From Ectocarpus siliculosus (Eukaryota > Sar > Phaeophyceae > Ectocarpales > Ectocarpaceae), in assembly GCA_000310025.1 (NCBI GenBank), contig FN649735.1, forward strand, positions 403,484 through 467,483: a DNA stretch of 64,000 nt. The letters are read 5' to 3'. The notes under the pieces were generated by a model. That model saw only the letters and a program-made list of their open reading frames with translations, did no database searches and had not been told where the DNA came from. Position 1 is the first letter of the stretch. The number at the start of each line of letters is the position of its first letter. This document shows, piece by piece, positions 32,994 to 47,900 of the stretch. The position numbers were made by a program, and so were the translations under genes.

Positions 32994-35900
32994 ATGACGT
33001 CCAATAAGGTGGCCGAGTATGCGCGAAAAATGCGCGAGAAGAAGCTGGCCGAGGTAGGGAGGCCCGCTGTAGTGTAGCATCCTTCGTATATCAATGTTTC
33101 AACGATGGGAGATGGTCGTTCCCAAAGTTTGTACTGCTACTGCGGTACTGCAGAGGCATCGAATATCGAATGGGATAGGATCACCACTGCCGTTGTAGTA
33201 TCACGAGTCGTTTGGTGGACACGAGATCCTTTGGCTCGCGATGGAGGTAGACCCCAGAGAGCACAGCAGTGATGTTCGTCTCAAATCGTTTTTCTCTGTA
33301 TTCTCCAACGAAGATCATGCTGACAGAAGGAGAGTTCGTCCGCGTCCTTGGGCCCGCCCCCCACAACGGGGTTTTGATCACACCACCGACGTTCGTAGCT
33401 TACACGCGCACCTAGCAGCAGCCATGCTCATGGGGATAACCGAGGACGTGCAAACCAGAAGCTGCCGAAAACTGAATCCCGTAGCCGCTCGTGCTGCTGC
33501 GGTTTTCGCATTTTGCACCGTCGTTACCAATCCGCGAACAACGCTCCCGTTCCCGTTGGCTGAACGTTACATGATCTGGAACATACTTGTATATGATTAA
33601 TATATATGATACCATACATACGAATATACATACCTCGGACGTACCAATCGAAGTCACGCGCGCGCGCTTCAGATCGGGAACCGGGGATGAAAGGCTCAGC
33701 GGCTCTTGACCGTAACACCGCTGGCCCCTCTAGAATGCTTGACCAATAGAAAACGCTGCCGACTTTTTCGTTCGGGCCAACAATGCCGTCTCTGTCCGCG
33801 CACCCGACGACCCCCGTTTCCTCCCTCGAGGGATGAGAGGAGGGTCCGTTGCCTTCTCGGCAGCAGTACATTGGCTTACGCGGGCACGCGGGTCACCCGT
33901 CTCTGCCCAGACTTAATAGGAGTCGTCCTTCTCGTTGTGTAGGCCTATTAATAGCCTGCCTCCCTTGACCAACTTATTCTGACTCGGCGATGAACGGCTT
34001 CGGCGTTTCTTTGTGTGCCTATTATAGAGTCTAAGCACGTCCTGTGTCTCCTGTTAACATGCCTCTCGCACTGACATGTATTTAGGCGAGGTGTAGCACA
34101 CTTGCTGCAGATGAACTAACTCGACGTGATAAGATGGGCCATTTGTGGTGACGCCGCGAACCTTCCAAACGCACGCGGTCTGTATCAACCTTTGATGGAA
34201 AACCCGGTGCTCTGACGGAACGATCGAAGCGGAATGGAGTACCAGCTTCCGTGTCTCGTTGAAAACACAGCGTACCCGAACCACATCCGTGAGTCGAGCA
34301 AACGGATTGGCGGTAGTACATAGCAGCAAGGTGGATACATGTAGGTGGAATACGGGCAAAAGGACCCCCGGCTGCTTTGTAAGGAACAAGCAATCCTAGA
34401 TTTTACCGAAGCTGGTGTCAAGGACATATTTTTGCCAAGATAGATAACGCCTCGTCATCCATGAACTCCTCATCATCCTCGATGAAAAACATCAACAGGA
34501 GCATCAGAAGAGCACGGAGAGGCGACGACCCAAGGCCCAAGCTTCCTCGGGGGGGAGTGCTAGCGGTGGGAGCAGTAGCGGCAGCAGCAGCATGGACAGC
34601 GCCGGCGATCTATCCGCCAAAGGTGGTGCTGGGGCCAGCGGGGGTAAGAAGACGGCAGGGGCAGCGAGTGCCGGGCCCCGGAAGTTGCCTGCAGTAGCCA
34701 GGGGAGGCAGCGGTGGTGGCAGCAGCAGCGGTGGTAGTAGTAGCAGCGGTACGGCAGAGGATAGGAGCAACAGGGACCGCGCGAAGGCGGCGCTGCAGCA
34801 GCAGCGTAGGACTCCCGCCAATGTGCAGACGTTCACGCTGGATCACTTCGTCCAGGGGGTGGTGGAGTGGGACATCTTTGGCGAGCTCTACGCGGAGGCC
34901 AACGGGAACAGGCGAGCTCTTGCCTCTTTGATTTTTATTGCCGGTATTTGGGGTTGGATGGTGGTGTTGCTCCGCGTGGTTCGGTGCCGTTGTGGCTGCT
35001 TGTGCTGATGTTGACGGTGAGACCGTGATTCCTCTTGTTGCCCTTTTCTGTTGTGATGACGGCGAACGGTCCAGCGTGTTGATCGATCCCCATGATCCTC
35101 CATGATGCACGTGCGGAACGTCTGATAACAATGCCGACGGGTGGGGGGTGATGGGACCCCCCCCCCCAAATTTTCGCATTTTTTTTCTTGTTGCCTCCAT
35201 TGGCGGTGTCTGTGTGTACGTCGGATCTCATTCGTAATGATAGTCAACCTACAGCCTTCGGGGTGTTTCGACGTTTCCCGGTAGTAGTCATTTTGGCTCT
35301 TCATTTCTTGTTTTTTTTCGAGTTTGGGTTGTCAAGGACGAAAAGCAAATAATACTTTCCTGCGGGGCTATTGTATTGCGCGTTGGTGCGTCTGATTTTT
35401 CCCGATCCATATTGGTATCCACCTGCGAGGCAAACGCTCGCCCGGGTGATCGGTGCAAACATATATTGAGTATAGAAATATCACTTGCCGGGGTTATTGG
35501 TGCATATACATATGCTCGAAGTGTTTTGCATATATTAGTTTGTTTATCTTTTTCGTCCTCGTGCAATTGTCTCGTCGTCGTTGTGTCCGTTTTCCAGGGC
35601 TGCTTGGGAGGAAGCTTGCGGCCTGCCGAACATCACGGTGCCAAACTCCTTCCAGTCCGCGCAGGAGTACGCCAGGGTGAGTCTTGGCTGTCACTGGCCA
35701 CCGCAGCAATAGTAGGCGTTGCAATCGCTCTTGGTTTGTTTTGCGCTTGTGTTAACGGTAACCCGGCACCCCCGTCGGTTGTTGGCTTCATACCATGGGA
35801 TTCGACCCGAACCGGGTCGCTCAGCACGGGACATGGGATGTACCGGATTGAGGTCGAACAGCCTGTGTATGATCGAAGTCGTCCAATGAAAGATCGCAAG

Positions 35901-38900
35901 GCCGCTGGACGGCGTAGCCTTCCCTCGGCACATGCGATTGCCGTGCTCTTGTAGGTGTGAGGCCATCGGTCGTAGCGAGAGAGCGCTCTGCCCCCTGCCT
36001 GCTAAGCACACACCCTTGATGCCTTCTGCACTCTCTGCCCCTATCCCCAGCCTGGCGTGCGATCGGGCGCTCCGCATAGGTTCGGCCTGCTTTTGTTTAT
36101 TCTGGCCAAACGTGATCAAAGTTTGAATGTGTTGCCCCGTACCCCCCCCCTCCCCCCTCCCACCGCTACTATCATATCCCGACCTACGCGCAGGTTTGGA
36201 CACCGCTACTGGTTAGAGAAGTGAGAGCGCAGACTCTCAGCGAGCTGTGCGGATCAGACGGCTGGCAGAAAGAAATGTGGGTCTCAGCTTTGACGTAGAC
36301 TCTCCTCTTCTAGCGGAGAGTACTGGGGCGAGCACCTCCCTCCCCCCCTTCTCGGCAACAGAGAGAGAGGAGACCGGGGGGTCGGGGCTGCGTGCATCGG
36401 ACGTCTGACAGGAGAAAGGAGAAAACCTCGCACTTGTACGCGCGGTAGCGTTGCGGAGCATTCATGCCAGATTGTCGCGCGGTGGGAAGGGGTGGCTTAG
36501 CCGCCTCAGACATGTGCGGGAGGCCCCTCGGTCTTTTCAATACAAGCGTCCTCTTCTCACCTAGGAATGATAATTTCTGTAGTAGGGCCGGAGGCACTGG
36601 GCACGGTTTCCAGCCGGATTTTCTATTGGGGAGGCGTTCCTTCCTCGTTATGAGGCCCTGGCGTTGGGGGGTTGCTGAGGGGGGGGGTTCCTCCCTCATT
36701 GTACGGGCCATCTCGCCATAGAGTCTAGTCTGTTGACATGGATTTTGGTCTGTTTGATCGCCAATCTTCGGGCCCACCCCAACACCCAGGAACAGCTGCT
36801 TGATCAGACCCGGAAAAACGGTGTATCAGGCCCACTCGAATATCGAACCAAACGCAAAGGCATCATGCCAGCTCGACTAGATACCTCTGTTTTCAACTCC
36901 TCCTTCCCCCTCCTCCTCCTCCTCCGTCTCCCCCACATTTGTATCGAAAATTGCCTCATCGTTAGGGTGCTCCCGATACGGTTGACGGACTCACCCAATG
37001 TAACGTCTGGCCGTTCCGACCTCAAGCTGACGGATGTGCACCCGGAATTTGGCGCGCTGGGCGCCGGGAAGCCAGTCAAGGATAAGGGTGGGGGTAGCCC
37101 CCAGGTACGTGTGCGTCTTCTTGGAGCCGTGAGAGTGTTGGCGCCGAATTGGCGGGGCTACATAGGCGGGGGAGGTGGTAGATCGCATCAGGCATTTATT
37201 GGTTCGAGCACGAAAGAAGGGGGACCGGGGGAAAATGAAAACCCAGAAAAACAGAATGCAATCGAGCCAAACGATGCACCGCAAGTCAGACAAAGAGACA
37301 GGTTCTTGCAGATCATGGCTGGTACCCCGCGACCACGCTTGTGTTTCGCATTTTTCGTTTTTTTCGTTTTTTTTTTGTCAAATCTTACTCTAATCGCCTT
37401 CTTGTGTGGCGTGCAGCCGAGGTCCAGCGATGCTAGACGGTCGACTTTTGCAAGGTTCCGTCAACCAAGTACATATTCCCCTATTTTCGTCTCCGTTTTC
37501 AGAACTTCACCGAGCACGAGCTGGTGATGTTCATGGTGGAGCCGGATGCCGTGAAGAAGGCCATCGGCGGAAAGGGTGCACGGGTGCGCTGTTGTTGCCG
37601 TTGCCGTCATCGACGATACTCTTGTTGCTTTCTCTTCTCTGTTGATGTAGCTCAGAAAGCAACTCCTTGACTCGGACAGAGAGAGGCGGGTTACTCAAAG
37701 AGGCCTTCGCCGGCGCTCGGCGCTAGTCACGAAGGGTGTAGAGGTGTCTGGATGTCTCGCTTCTGTGGCCCCGATAAGTACTTGTCCTCCTGTCTTGGGC
37801 CTAAGCTGTTCCTTGCCGTTTACCTTTTGCCGCTGCTGCCTTTTCTGACGCCTGCTTGTTTGCTCGCTGCCATCTTTTCTTGCCCCACAACGGACGCTGT
37901 TCCCGCATCCCGCACGCGCACGGGACGACTACGGGAAACCCGGGATACCACCCGACGAATCTTTGAAACCCGTGGAACGATTTGTGGAACGGAACATGAA
38001 CAGAGCCCGAACGGGTTTCTAGGAGTTGTTTCGTCGTCATCTCGAACGAGAGAGGGTCTTGCCGTCAGAGTCAGGTGACTGATAGGGGCGCCGTAATATG
38101 AATTCAGATAAACGTGTTGGGTGGGTGGGTGGGTGGGTAACCCGTTAATTGGGATCCAGGCGCAGTGTTTTCAACGCGGTTTGGTGGTGGTAGGTCTGTG
38201 CAGGAGGGGAGTACAAGGCGTGTCAGTTCCTCCTGCTTATTTTGTAGTTATCTTGACTTTGGGTCATCTTTTCTGCACTTGCTCTTCATGCGGTTGGTGT
38301 GTGTTGTTCTGTCTGCTCGTTTTTCGGTGTTCCCGTCCTCTTCACGCACGAACCGGTTGCCCCCCTCCTCCCTCTCGAGGACGCCTGCCCAATGGTCTAA
38401 CAACTACCATGGCACGGTCTAACAACAACCAAGGCATGCAAAACATGGGTATGCCCGCCCCTTTACACACCCTGTGTAATTGAACCAACCTTGCATATCT
38501 CCGTGTGCTTGCGTTGCCTACCTCTCTTTCTTACATAGCATCAACATGGTCAAGCTCCACCGTCCGCAGGACCGTGCCATGTACATTATGTCGCTCGGAT
38601 CCCTGAGGCCCACGTTGAGGGAGTACGACTCCGTCACGGGGCTAGGCAGGGTCATGCTTAGGGCCAACCTACTCACGGGGAAGCCTGGCGGGGTGAGAGA
38701 GAGAGAGACAGATAGATCGATAGATATTGATGAGACACACAGAGAGAGGGAGAGCGACAGAGAGAGAGATAGGTAAATAGATAGATGGATAGAAACAGAG
38801 AAAGACAGAAGGAGAGATAGATAGATAGACAGAGAAAGAGGGAGAGAGAGCATATCTTCCGCCTCCGCTTCAGGTCGAAGACCGTCCACGTATCCTCCCG

Positions 38901-41900
38901 GAAACCTGAACAGCATGAAATGCGATTTCCTTGTGTTACGAATCGTTTTTCATGTTTCCTCCTTCCCGTCCACACTTATTTTTGGATCGTGAGATTCCCT
39001 GGTTGTCTATTGGGTATTCACAACCTGCATTCCTTGCTTCGATTTGCGTTTTACGATAGTTGGTGTTATCGTGAGCGGAGACAGATACCTTACAGGCATG
39101 CTGATATTTTATTCGTCTTTTCTTTGTTTTTCTCCACCATTCTCAATACCCCCCCCGGTGTTTTTCTCCTCTTCGCTCCGTCCGCGGGTACCCTTTCATT
39201 CTGCTTTGGCTCTCGATAGTTGTCAACGCGCCCGCTCCATTGTCCCCAACGTCTCCCCCCCCATTGGTCTCAATGGCTGCGTTTTTTCTATTCTTGATGT
39301 CCCCCCGCGTTGTTCACTTTGTCTCACCGTGTTGTGACTAAGTGTTCCCCCGCATTGGTTTGCAATGTCTCCCCGTCTTGTTATCTAAGTGTTCCCCAGC
39401 ATTGTTCGCCATGTCCCCCCGCACTTCAGCATTGTTCTCGTCCCTCCCCCCCGCGCTGATTTCAGTCTACGGGAAACCTGGTGGACAACCTCGGGCTGCC
39501 TTTCGTCCAGTGGCTCGAAAACAAATTCAACTCGTGAGATGAATTCCCAAAGCTTTGCCAGAGCACGGCTGCCGCACTGCTCATAGGAGCAACAATTTGG
39601 GTTCGTTTCTCGTTTTGTTGACAACCCTGCTCGACCTGTTTCTTCGACCGTGCTGTTTTGTTTCTTTTCGTCAAGAGTTTAAGGATGAGATCGGGTGCGA
39701 AAACCGAAAAAGCAAGAGAACGATTGATTTGCTGGTCCGTTTTGGTAAAGATTGCGTTGACGCCCTTAAAAAGCTCCATTCAGCGCTACCTCTGTTGTTG
39801 ACGTTGACGTTAGGGTTGTCGTTTTTTGTTTCGCTTGGGCAGGTCTCAGAAGAAGGCCATTGAAGAAGGCGCTAACAGCCAGGGCTTCACGCTCATCAAG
39901 GGTCCTCCAGGTGACAACTGGTGACTGACCTACATACGACCGCGCCAAAGTATGCAAACCTCCCTCACGCCTCAATCAACTCAAAGTCAACCTCAACACT
40001 CGCGGGGGCGGGCTTGCTTTTCTTCCGACCAATAACATAACTGTAGTCAATAAACGATAGCAGTCTCCGCTGAAGCTATGTTCACATTTTCACTGGTGTG
40101 TGTGTGCGTTTTTTTTTCGGGTCAGGAACGGGCAAGACGACGACGTTGAAGGCCCTTCTCAACGCGCTTCATCAGCGCGAGTATAACCGGTACTATGACA
40201 AGCTGCTACAGCTCGCTAGGGTATCTCCTGAAGAGACTCCTGCCGCGTGGGAGCGACTGAGTGAGTTTGTGGTTCCAGATTGGTTTCGATGCGGATTTCG
40301 TGCTTTCTGATTGTTTTTGGGTGTGTGATGTGAAGTGCCTCCTAGTGGCGACTCTCGGTTACTTTGATGAGTAAGTACTGTGGTTGCTTTGATGAGTACT
40401 GTGTGCTTTCTGATTGAAATTTAGGTACACGCCGATGTGAATCATCGATCACTCCCTTTGTTCCGGAGTGAATATTCGTAGTGCTGATGTACACGTCGTG
40501 TTTTTTTCTTTGTGATGCTGGGGTATGTCGATTTGGCCCTTGTGCTTTCTGAGTGAATTTTGAGTGTGTGCCGATGTGTAACGTATAGGTGTTTCAATGC
40601 GATTCTTGGTTTTGTGGATGTCCAGTTCGTGCTTCCCGAAGGATGCTGAGTATGTGTTCTGTTGTTGGGAATTCATTCCATTGTTTGTTGAGTGAGGTGT
40701 GATTTTGCTCATGTGAGTTCCGTTGTTTTCCCCGTGGCCTCCTTTTCAAAGAGGACGTAACCCCCGACCAACCACTACGTACACGTTCCTCACGGCAAGT
40801 ATTCCTCGCGGGCGACCGTGCCCCTCTCACCGATTGGTCTCCGAAGCCAGACAATCCCATCCCGTCCCGTCCGGTCCTATCTAATACCATCCCGTGCCTC
40901 TGGATGCCACCCCTCCCTCGCGAACCCCATCCCATCCCATAACGTGTGTTGCCTAGCTACAGCCCTTTGTTGCTGGGTAACCTTTTTGTTTTCCCTGTGC
41001 TATTCGATCCCATGCCACGGCACGTCATCCCACCCCAGTGACACCCATCCCATCCCATCTAATCCCATCCCATCTCGTTCCATTCCGTATGTCGCTTTGC
41101 CAGAGAACTTTGCCCCGCACATCTTGGTGACGGCTCCTTCAAACGTGGCAGTGGACAACATCGTTTCCCGCATCCTCGAAGAGGGGTTTCTAGATGGTAC
41201 GGTTAGACCCACGAGACGTCTTCGTTGTCGTTGTGTCCTCGTCTTCCATTCCATTTTTTTTTTGGTTTGACTTTCCGTGTTGGTCTCGGTGTTGTTCTCT
41301 AAATTGAGTTCCAGCCGGTGAACACGGCCTTGCCTGCAATCCTCATCGAGTACGGTTAGTTTCTTGTTTGATGTTCTGTCTTGATGTTCTTGCAACATGT
41401 CTGCCGGTGAGCACTACCCTTCCTGCGATCCTCATCGATGTATGGCGTTGTTGTAGCTGTCGTATGGGGGTGCCGTTGGTGCTGGCGGTGGATGCAATTG
41501 GATTGATTGCCGTTTTCGTGAGTAACCCGCAGGTCCGTTACGAGCTCGACAAAGAGGTCCATGGCCACGCGCTGAACCAAGTACGGCAGAAATGCCATTA
41601 CCAACCAAGACGTTGTTTGGTCATTATCGTTCATTCGCTTTCTCGGTGTTGCAGCTCTCCACACACATCGATTTCTTGTTCACGAAATCGTTTACGTTCG
41701 TGCCAGGCAACACAAACCGGTACAACCCTTCCATGGCTCGCGTTGGGACGGGCAACATCGGCAGCCAGTGAGTACATTGTACCGTACCATGTATCGTGTG
41801 TACCGTGGAAGTATTCCATGAATGTGGTAATGTACTCCCGCGTTTGGAAACAATGTTTCATCGCAACATATGTTGGAGCTTTGTCTCGAGCGAAGCTATG

Positions 41901-44900
41901 CACCGGTCGACCATGATTGTTGCGCCACACCCTATTGACCAAAGTACAAGCTGGAAAGCACCTTGGACCCACGATGTCGCGAAAACCGACCAATACCGTT
42001 ACGTACGAGGAAGCTCATTAGCGAGGTCTTTCCAAGATCACCCTGTTTTTGTTTCTGTCGGCCTATATCTTGGAGGTGCGATCGATCCACCATCCACACG
42101 TTTACGGAGTGCATGCACCCTGCAATGTTGTTCGCGCTGTGAAGTGAATTCATACCCATGCATACGTTTCCTCTTCCAATGTTGTGATAGTTATTCACGA
42201 TTAGATACAGAATTCAGAATCCGAGACCGTTCGAAACCAACGTGGAAGCTCAACGTTTGCAAGCGCCAGCTCCCAGCCAGAGATAGAAGAGTGAAGTGGT
42301 AGAATCGGCCGTGTGAGGTGCCGGACGTGATGATGCATGACGCTTGCCCCTTCCCTAGCCTACCCAGCCAAGCCGTACGACCAAAGCCGCCCCAAGGTGT
42401 TACCTAGGCCTGCTCGAACGACTGTCGTGGGCGGGTCGGTTTGCGGAGGAGGCGTTTCGACAGTATAGGGGACAGGGGATCTGCTTTGCGCCCGTCCTCT
42501 CACTTGAAGTTAATGTCAGGTCATCGCCGAAGTTTACGTGAACAGTTATTTCTACATGGTTCCACGTCGAAACACGACGCTCTTCCCATGTTGTTGCTCC
42601 CAAGCTGGCACCAAGTGTCGAAAAGAGGCTTGATCCGAGTGGTATTAAGAAATACGAATGCCCGTTCGTGCGAAACGTGACGTCAATTGTTGTTTCGTCC
42701 CTCTCTCGCAGGGTGCATGCCGTCCACCTCCAGTCGCAAGTGAGAGCGGCGCTGGGGCAGACAGTGCAGGAGCTGAGCGATCGTCTGGCGAGGGTGAGCA
42801 TGAGGATGATGGAGCTCCGCGAGATGATCGGCAGGTCGCTCGAACTGCTGAGGGTTCTCATCAAGGTGGGTTTCCGTTTCCGGATTTCCGCCGTGGAGAG
42901 ACGTGTTTTCTCTGTCCCTCTTGTAAGTGTGCGTTGTCGTTCAACCGAAACGTTGTCACGGACGGTTTTGACTACATATACATAAGAGTAGAGTAGATGC
43001 TTGCTTCAGAAGTTCTTTCCCAAAACCGAAGTTTAGGAAACAGCGAAATGAATCAACTCGACATGTACAGCAATTGCGGACGCGTTTTTTGTTTGTATTG
43101 GTGTGATGGTTAGAGCCGCATTTTGCAACCATGGCTGGGGTGTTCTACAGTAGTAATAGTTGTCGTGGTGCATTTTTGTGGGCGCATCATCTTGATCACG
43201 TACGTCGGAATAGGTTCGGTGATTGGTCTCGTTCTCGCGGAAGGTTGGCGTTTCCTTCAGTACCACGCTTTGATCACGAGCGGGACTGTCAGTTTTGAAG
43301 CGAGAAGTGCCAAACGCCAACTTTGTACGGGGCGCTACCCTAACTTTCCTTGTGTTCCAACGCCGATTGAAATGCGACGAACGCTGTCGTCCATCGTTCC
43401 ACGGGACGTCGAATGATATCGTGTCGTGTCGTGCAGGGGGTCGAGCATGAGGTTCCCCGTGGTTGGGAGGCTAGGGTGGACCGGAACACCTTCACTGTGT
43501 TCTTCGTAAACCACGACAATCAGGTCAGAAATGGTACTATTTTATACATACCTATCGGGCGCAGAGATAGTCGGTAGACCTGTACTGGAGTTTTTTTGTT
43601 TTCATCTCTTCATTTTTTGTCTCTTGCTTCATTGCAGACGTCATCATCAGTCGTGATGCCTTTGGGCGTATTTCTGGGTGCATCATCGGGGGCCGCACAG
43701 GCAGGAAGAAGAGGCCGCACGGCATGACCCTATCCTGTGTTTCGCTTGTGGGGGTCGTGAAGAAATTTGGTTGTCAGATTACTAGGTCGGTTTGTTGATT
43801 GGAGCTGTTTTTTTTTTTCTGCTATGGTTGACTCATCATTGTGTTACGTTTGCGCACACGCGGATCTACCAAGCGGCAAGCAAGGCCAGTCCACGTCCGG
43901 CGAACATATACTTCCTCGTACGTGCTGTATTGGCCGAATGAATTTCGCAAGGAGCAAACCCGTAGATTCGCATGCTCTCAATGTACAGAGTTGTTTTACA
44001 TTGTCGGGCCCCATGCCTCCGTCGAAAACCACACCCGCCTTTTGTCGCTGTTCGCGTGAAACCGTCGTGCAGACGACCAGCCTCCAGCCTCCCGAGCGGC
44101 CTGCTCCGGACAGCGGCGTCGAGACTGTGGCTGTGGAATCCATGCCCGAATACACGGTACGCACCGCAGAGAGCAAGAATCAGGTCATAGTTTGTGCCTC
44201 AGACTCTCGTGGCGCCGCCCGTTGGTAGGTCGAGGTTGGAAGTCATGCCCGAGTAATGCGCGCTGCCTCTTTATGAGAAATTCGGAAACTCTGCGGGTAT
44301 TGTACTGTACGTACATGTGTACCACACACACGAAAAGACAGTGGTTACCCCGCTCTCCGAACGGACACTGCGACCTACTTTGCTGCCCCGCACTCCCGCA
44401 CTGCTGCTGTGCTCTTGTGCTTTGCTGAGCCTTGCGCGCAGTTCCACCGTTGAGTATTGGTTTGTAAGAGGGCACGCCACGTGAGATGTGACGTGGAGGA
44501 GGGCACCGGGGCCGATGCGCCGCCCCTAAACAACGCACAAGATGCAGCCGAAAGAGCGAACGAGCGGCTCATGAGTACAACGTTGATAATGGAGGCTTCT
44601 CAACTGACCGCTCGTTCCTTTTGCCAAGTTCGTTTAACTTTTCCCTGTTCGAGCCTGGCGCGTACTGTTTGGTTTACGAGCGCCGCAGAAACATGGGATG
44701 CCCTTGCTTCCTAAAAGTCTTCTGAATTCATTTATTCGTTAGTCAGCACCATAACGTTTTTTCCATTGTTTTTTTTTTCTCTTACGCCTAGGCGTACGGC
44801 AGGCGTCAGCGATCACGATAAAGCGTGACGTCGTTTTCAGTCTCGGGAGAGTCTTGATGATGCTTTTGTCAGACGGGGCTGACGATAAACATGCTCGAGA

Positions 44901-47900
44901 GGGCGCGCGCGCGTGCTGTGACTGACGCCTCTCGCCCGTGTGTCGCCCATCGTTGCTTGTCACTTGTGGAACGACAGACGTACGCGTTCCACCTGACGAG
45001 AGATCTGGAGGAGTACGAGCGCCTCAACAAGGAGCACAAACGCCTAACGTGAGTGCACTACGAAACCACACCCGTAACCCGCACTCTCCCAAACTATTGC
45101 ACGACCATGCTTCACGCAAGCCAAAACCACGCCCCCTACCCGTGTGCTCTCAGCAACCATCTGCTGCGAGTCACAACCGCGTGCCCCCCTCAAAGCACAT
45201 AACAGTCTGACACACAGGATGACTGCTTACCAGTCTTGTTGGACCTGTTTTTCCCCCCACAGCAGGGAGTGTATCGCTGTATGCTGCGCGGGGAACCGTA
45301 GAGATACACGTTGGTCATCACACGGCGCTATAGTGTCATAGCGACTTTTCCCACAGCTTGGACTCGTATCCGAGGCTGGAGAAATGTTTGCTGCTTTCAC
45401 TGAATGAAAAAAAACACGCCTCCACCTAACTAAAAAACCACATCTCCTAACCCCACACCCAGCCACTACGTTGCGCCACGTACTAGTATGGTAGTAGGGG
45501 GTGCGACCCTTCGTCGTGCCCCTGAACTCAGTATAATAGTGTTTCTGTGCTTTCGGAATACAAGTGTCCCTGATTTCGCACACAGATCGTTCCCGGAACC
45601 GCAAACCGTGCCCTTCCTTGCGCTGTTCGGAATGAAGCTGTACGACCGTACGTTTGGCCCCGAATGAAGCTGCTGTGCGACCGTATGTGTGAACCTACCT
45701 CCCAGGACAGTACGAGAAACGAGAACAGCAAAAGCACACGTTTTGTTTTGTCATTTCTGCAGAGTACTTGCTCCCTTTGACCATCCTCGATTCACTCGAT
45801 CCACTCCCTGGCTTGCTCTGTAGGTTGTGGTACTTTCTCCCTTTTAATATTCCGTGATAAACTCGCCGCACTCCCTGGCTCGCTGTGCAGGCTGTCCTTG
45901 TGGTAGTTTTTGGCCATGTTTTTTTCACTCGATTCATTCTTTGACTTGTCACATACGGCAGGTTTGCTGCCCGTGCCAAGACGGAAACACGGGAGCACTC
46001 GGTGCGGCAAAGCCTGGAAGTCACCCTTCTGGTGAGTGACACCACCAACAGTAGTTGCGCCGGTATATGGGATGAGATCAGGATGGGAGCAAGATGCTAT
46101 GACAGGACGTTTGATGAGACGGCATTTTATATGGGACGGGATTGGAGTGGGTGGAAGATGGGATCAAGGGACGGAATATCGTTGATTGTGTAGACTTGAG
46201 CGAGGACTCGAACGGCGCCAGAACAAGGAGTACTGGATGGTGATCGTTAGTTGATGCGCCCAAGAAGAGGTGTGCGGTAGGATTAGCTGGGGGGTTCTGC
46301 TGCGACCTAACAGGGTTGAGGGGTGACACAAGACATTTGAATCACGAGAGACACCACCAGTTTGTAGTACACCAGTCTTGGATGAACAATGAGTTTTCTT
46401 TTTTTTTGCCCGTGTTTGTTTTGGCAGGACGAGGCGCACCTGGTGTTCAGCACGCTCAACTCGTCAGGGCTACCGTGCATGGACCAGACATCTCCGTTCG
46501 AGGTTCTGGTGGTGGATGAGGCCGCGCAATCGGTGGAGGTCTCCACAATCATCCCCCTTCGGTAGGTAATCAGGCGTTGCTCTCTTCGCTCAGAATGATT
46601 GTCTGCAGGTTATTTTATGTATCCCGAATTGTCTTTCCAACACATGAAACGTGCCGCCTTAAAGTACGACCGAAATTATGAAAGCGAGCGTACATAGTGA
46701 GTGCCATGCCAGTCTTTTATGAGCCACACTGACGGAAGCACTTCACGAAAATATCGTTCGGTCTTGACGTCAATCACATGTGATACCCCAACTCCGTCTT
46801 ATTGTTACACCTACCTGACAAATTGACGCAACTATACTTCGGTCTTGACGTTGAACAAATATGTCGTGACACTTTTGTCTTTTTCGAAGCCACACCGACG
46901 AACCCATGCACATGGTGCTTTGTTTATTTTGTTTTCGCAACGTTCAGGCTGGGTTGCAGGCACTGCGTCCTGGTGGGTGACCCCAACCAGCTGCCGGCGA
47001 CGGTGTTCTCTCAGGTAAGATATACTATGGTTTTTGAATTATTTTGTCATTTGGCCTGTTACGAAGTTTTGATAAATTTGTATGGGACCGTAGTGTGTCG
47101 TGTGTGTGGTGTCCGGTGGCGTAAGTTCGGCCTGATGCGCTTGTTGATGGGGGCGGGAGAATACACGTTCGGTAACATCCCATTCTTGGCCTTTCGGTGC
47201 AAGCAGACGCGGGGCGCACAGTAGCCGCGCTTAGACCTACAAGTGGAGACTGAAGGTTTTCCCTTTCGCCAAGTGGGTTCGGAACGAAACGCGGTCCTTC
47301 GCAACTGCATGTAAATGGGCATTGTTGGTTTCACTTTTTCACGTAGAGCGACACTGTCGCCGACGCACTCCCCCCCCTGCTTCACCTTCGCGGTTTTCCT
47401 AATCGCACAATGCCTTTGTCTTTTAACTCACTCCCGTTGTGCCCGTCTTCGCTTCACCCCCTGATATCGCACCTTTTTTTTTCGTGAGTCAGGGTGGAAA
47501 GTTGTCCCAGTACGACCGAAGCCTTTTCCAAAGGCTGGAAGCCAACGACCACCCCGTGCAAATGCTGGACGTGCAGTACCGCATGCACCCCACCATCTCT
47601 GCGTTTCCCAGGCAGGTCCCCCTTCCTCTTCCTCTATTTTAGCCTAGCCTGTACTGCCGTATTCAGTCAGGGCGGAGTTTTTTTACCGCCATCTGAAAGT
47701 AGGTTCCCCTCGTTTCATCGACGAAGGGGACGACGCGCCTCGTACTTCCGATAAAAAGGAGAGAGATACATACGTACGTTTTCGGAGGAAGCGTTCGGAG
47801 GGAAGTGACGTGCGAACGGGTAAGGGAGTGACGAGCCAACGGGTAGGAGAGTGACGACCCAACGAGTAAGGGAAGTCACGTGCCAACGGGTAACGGTTTG

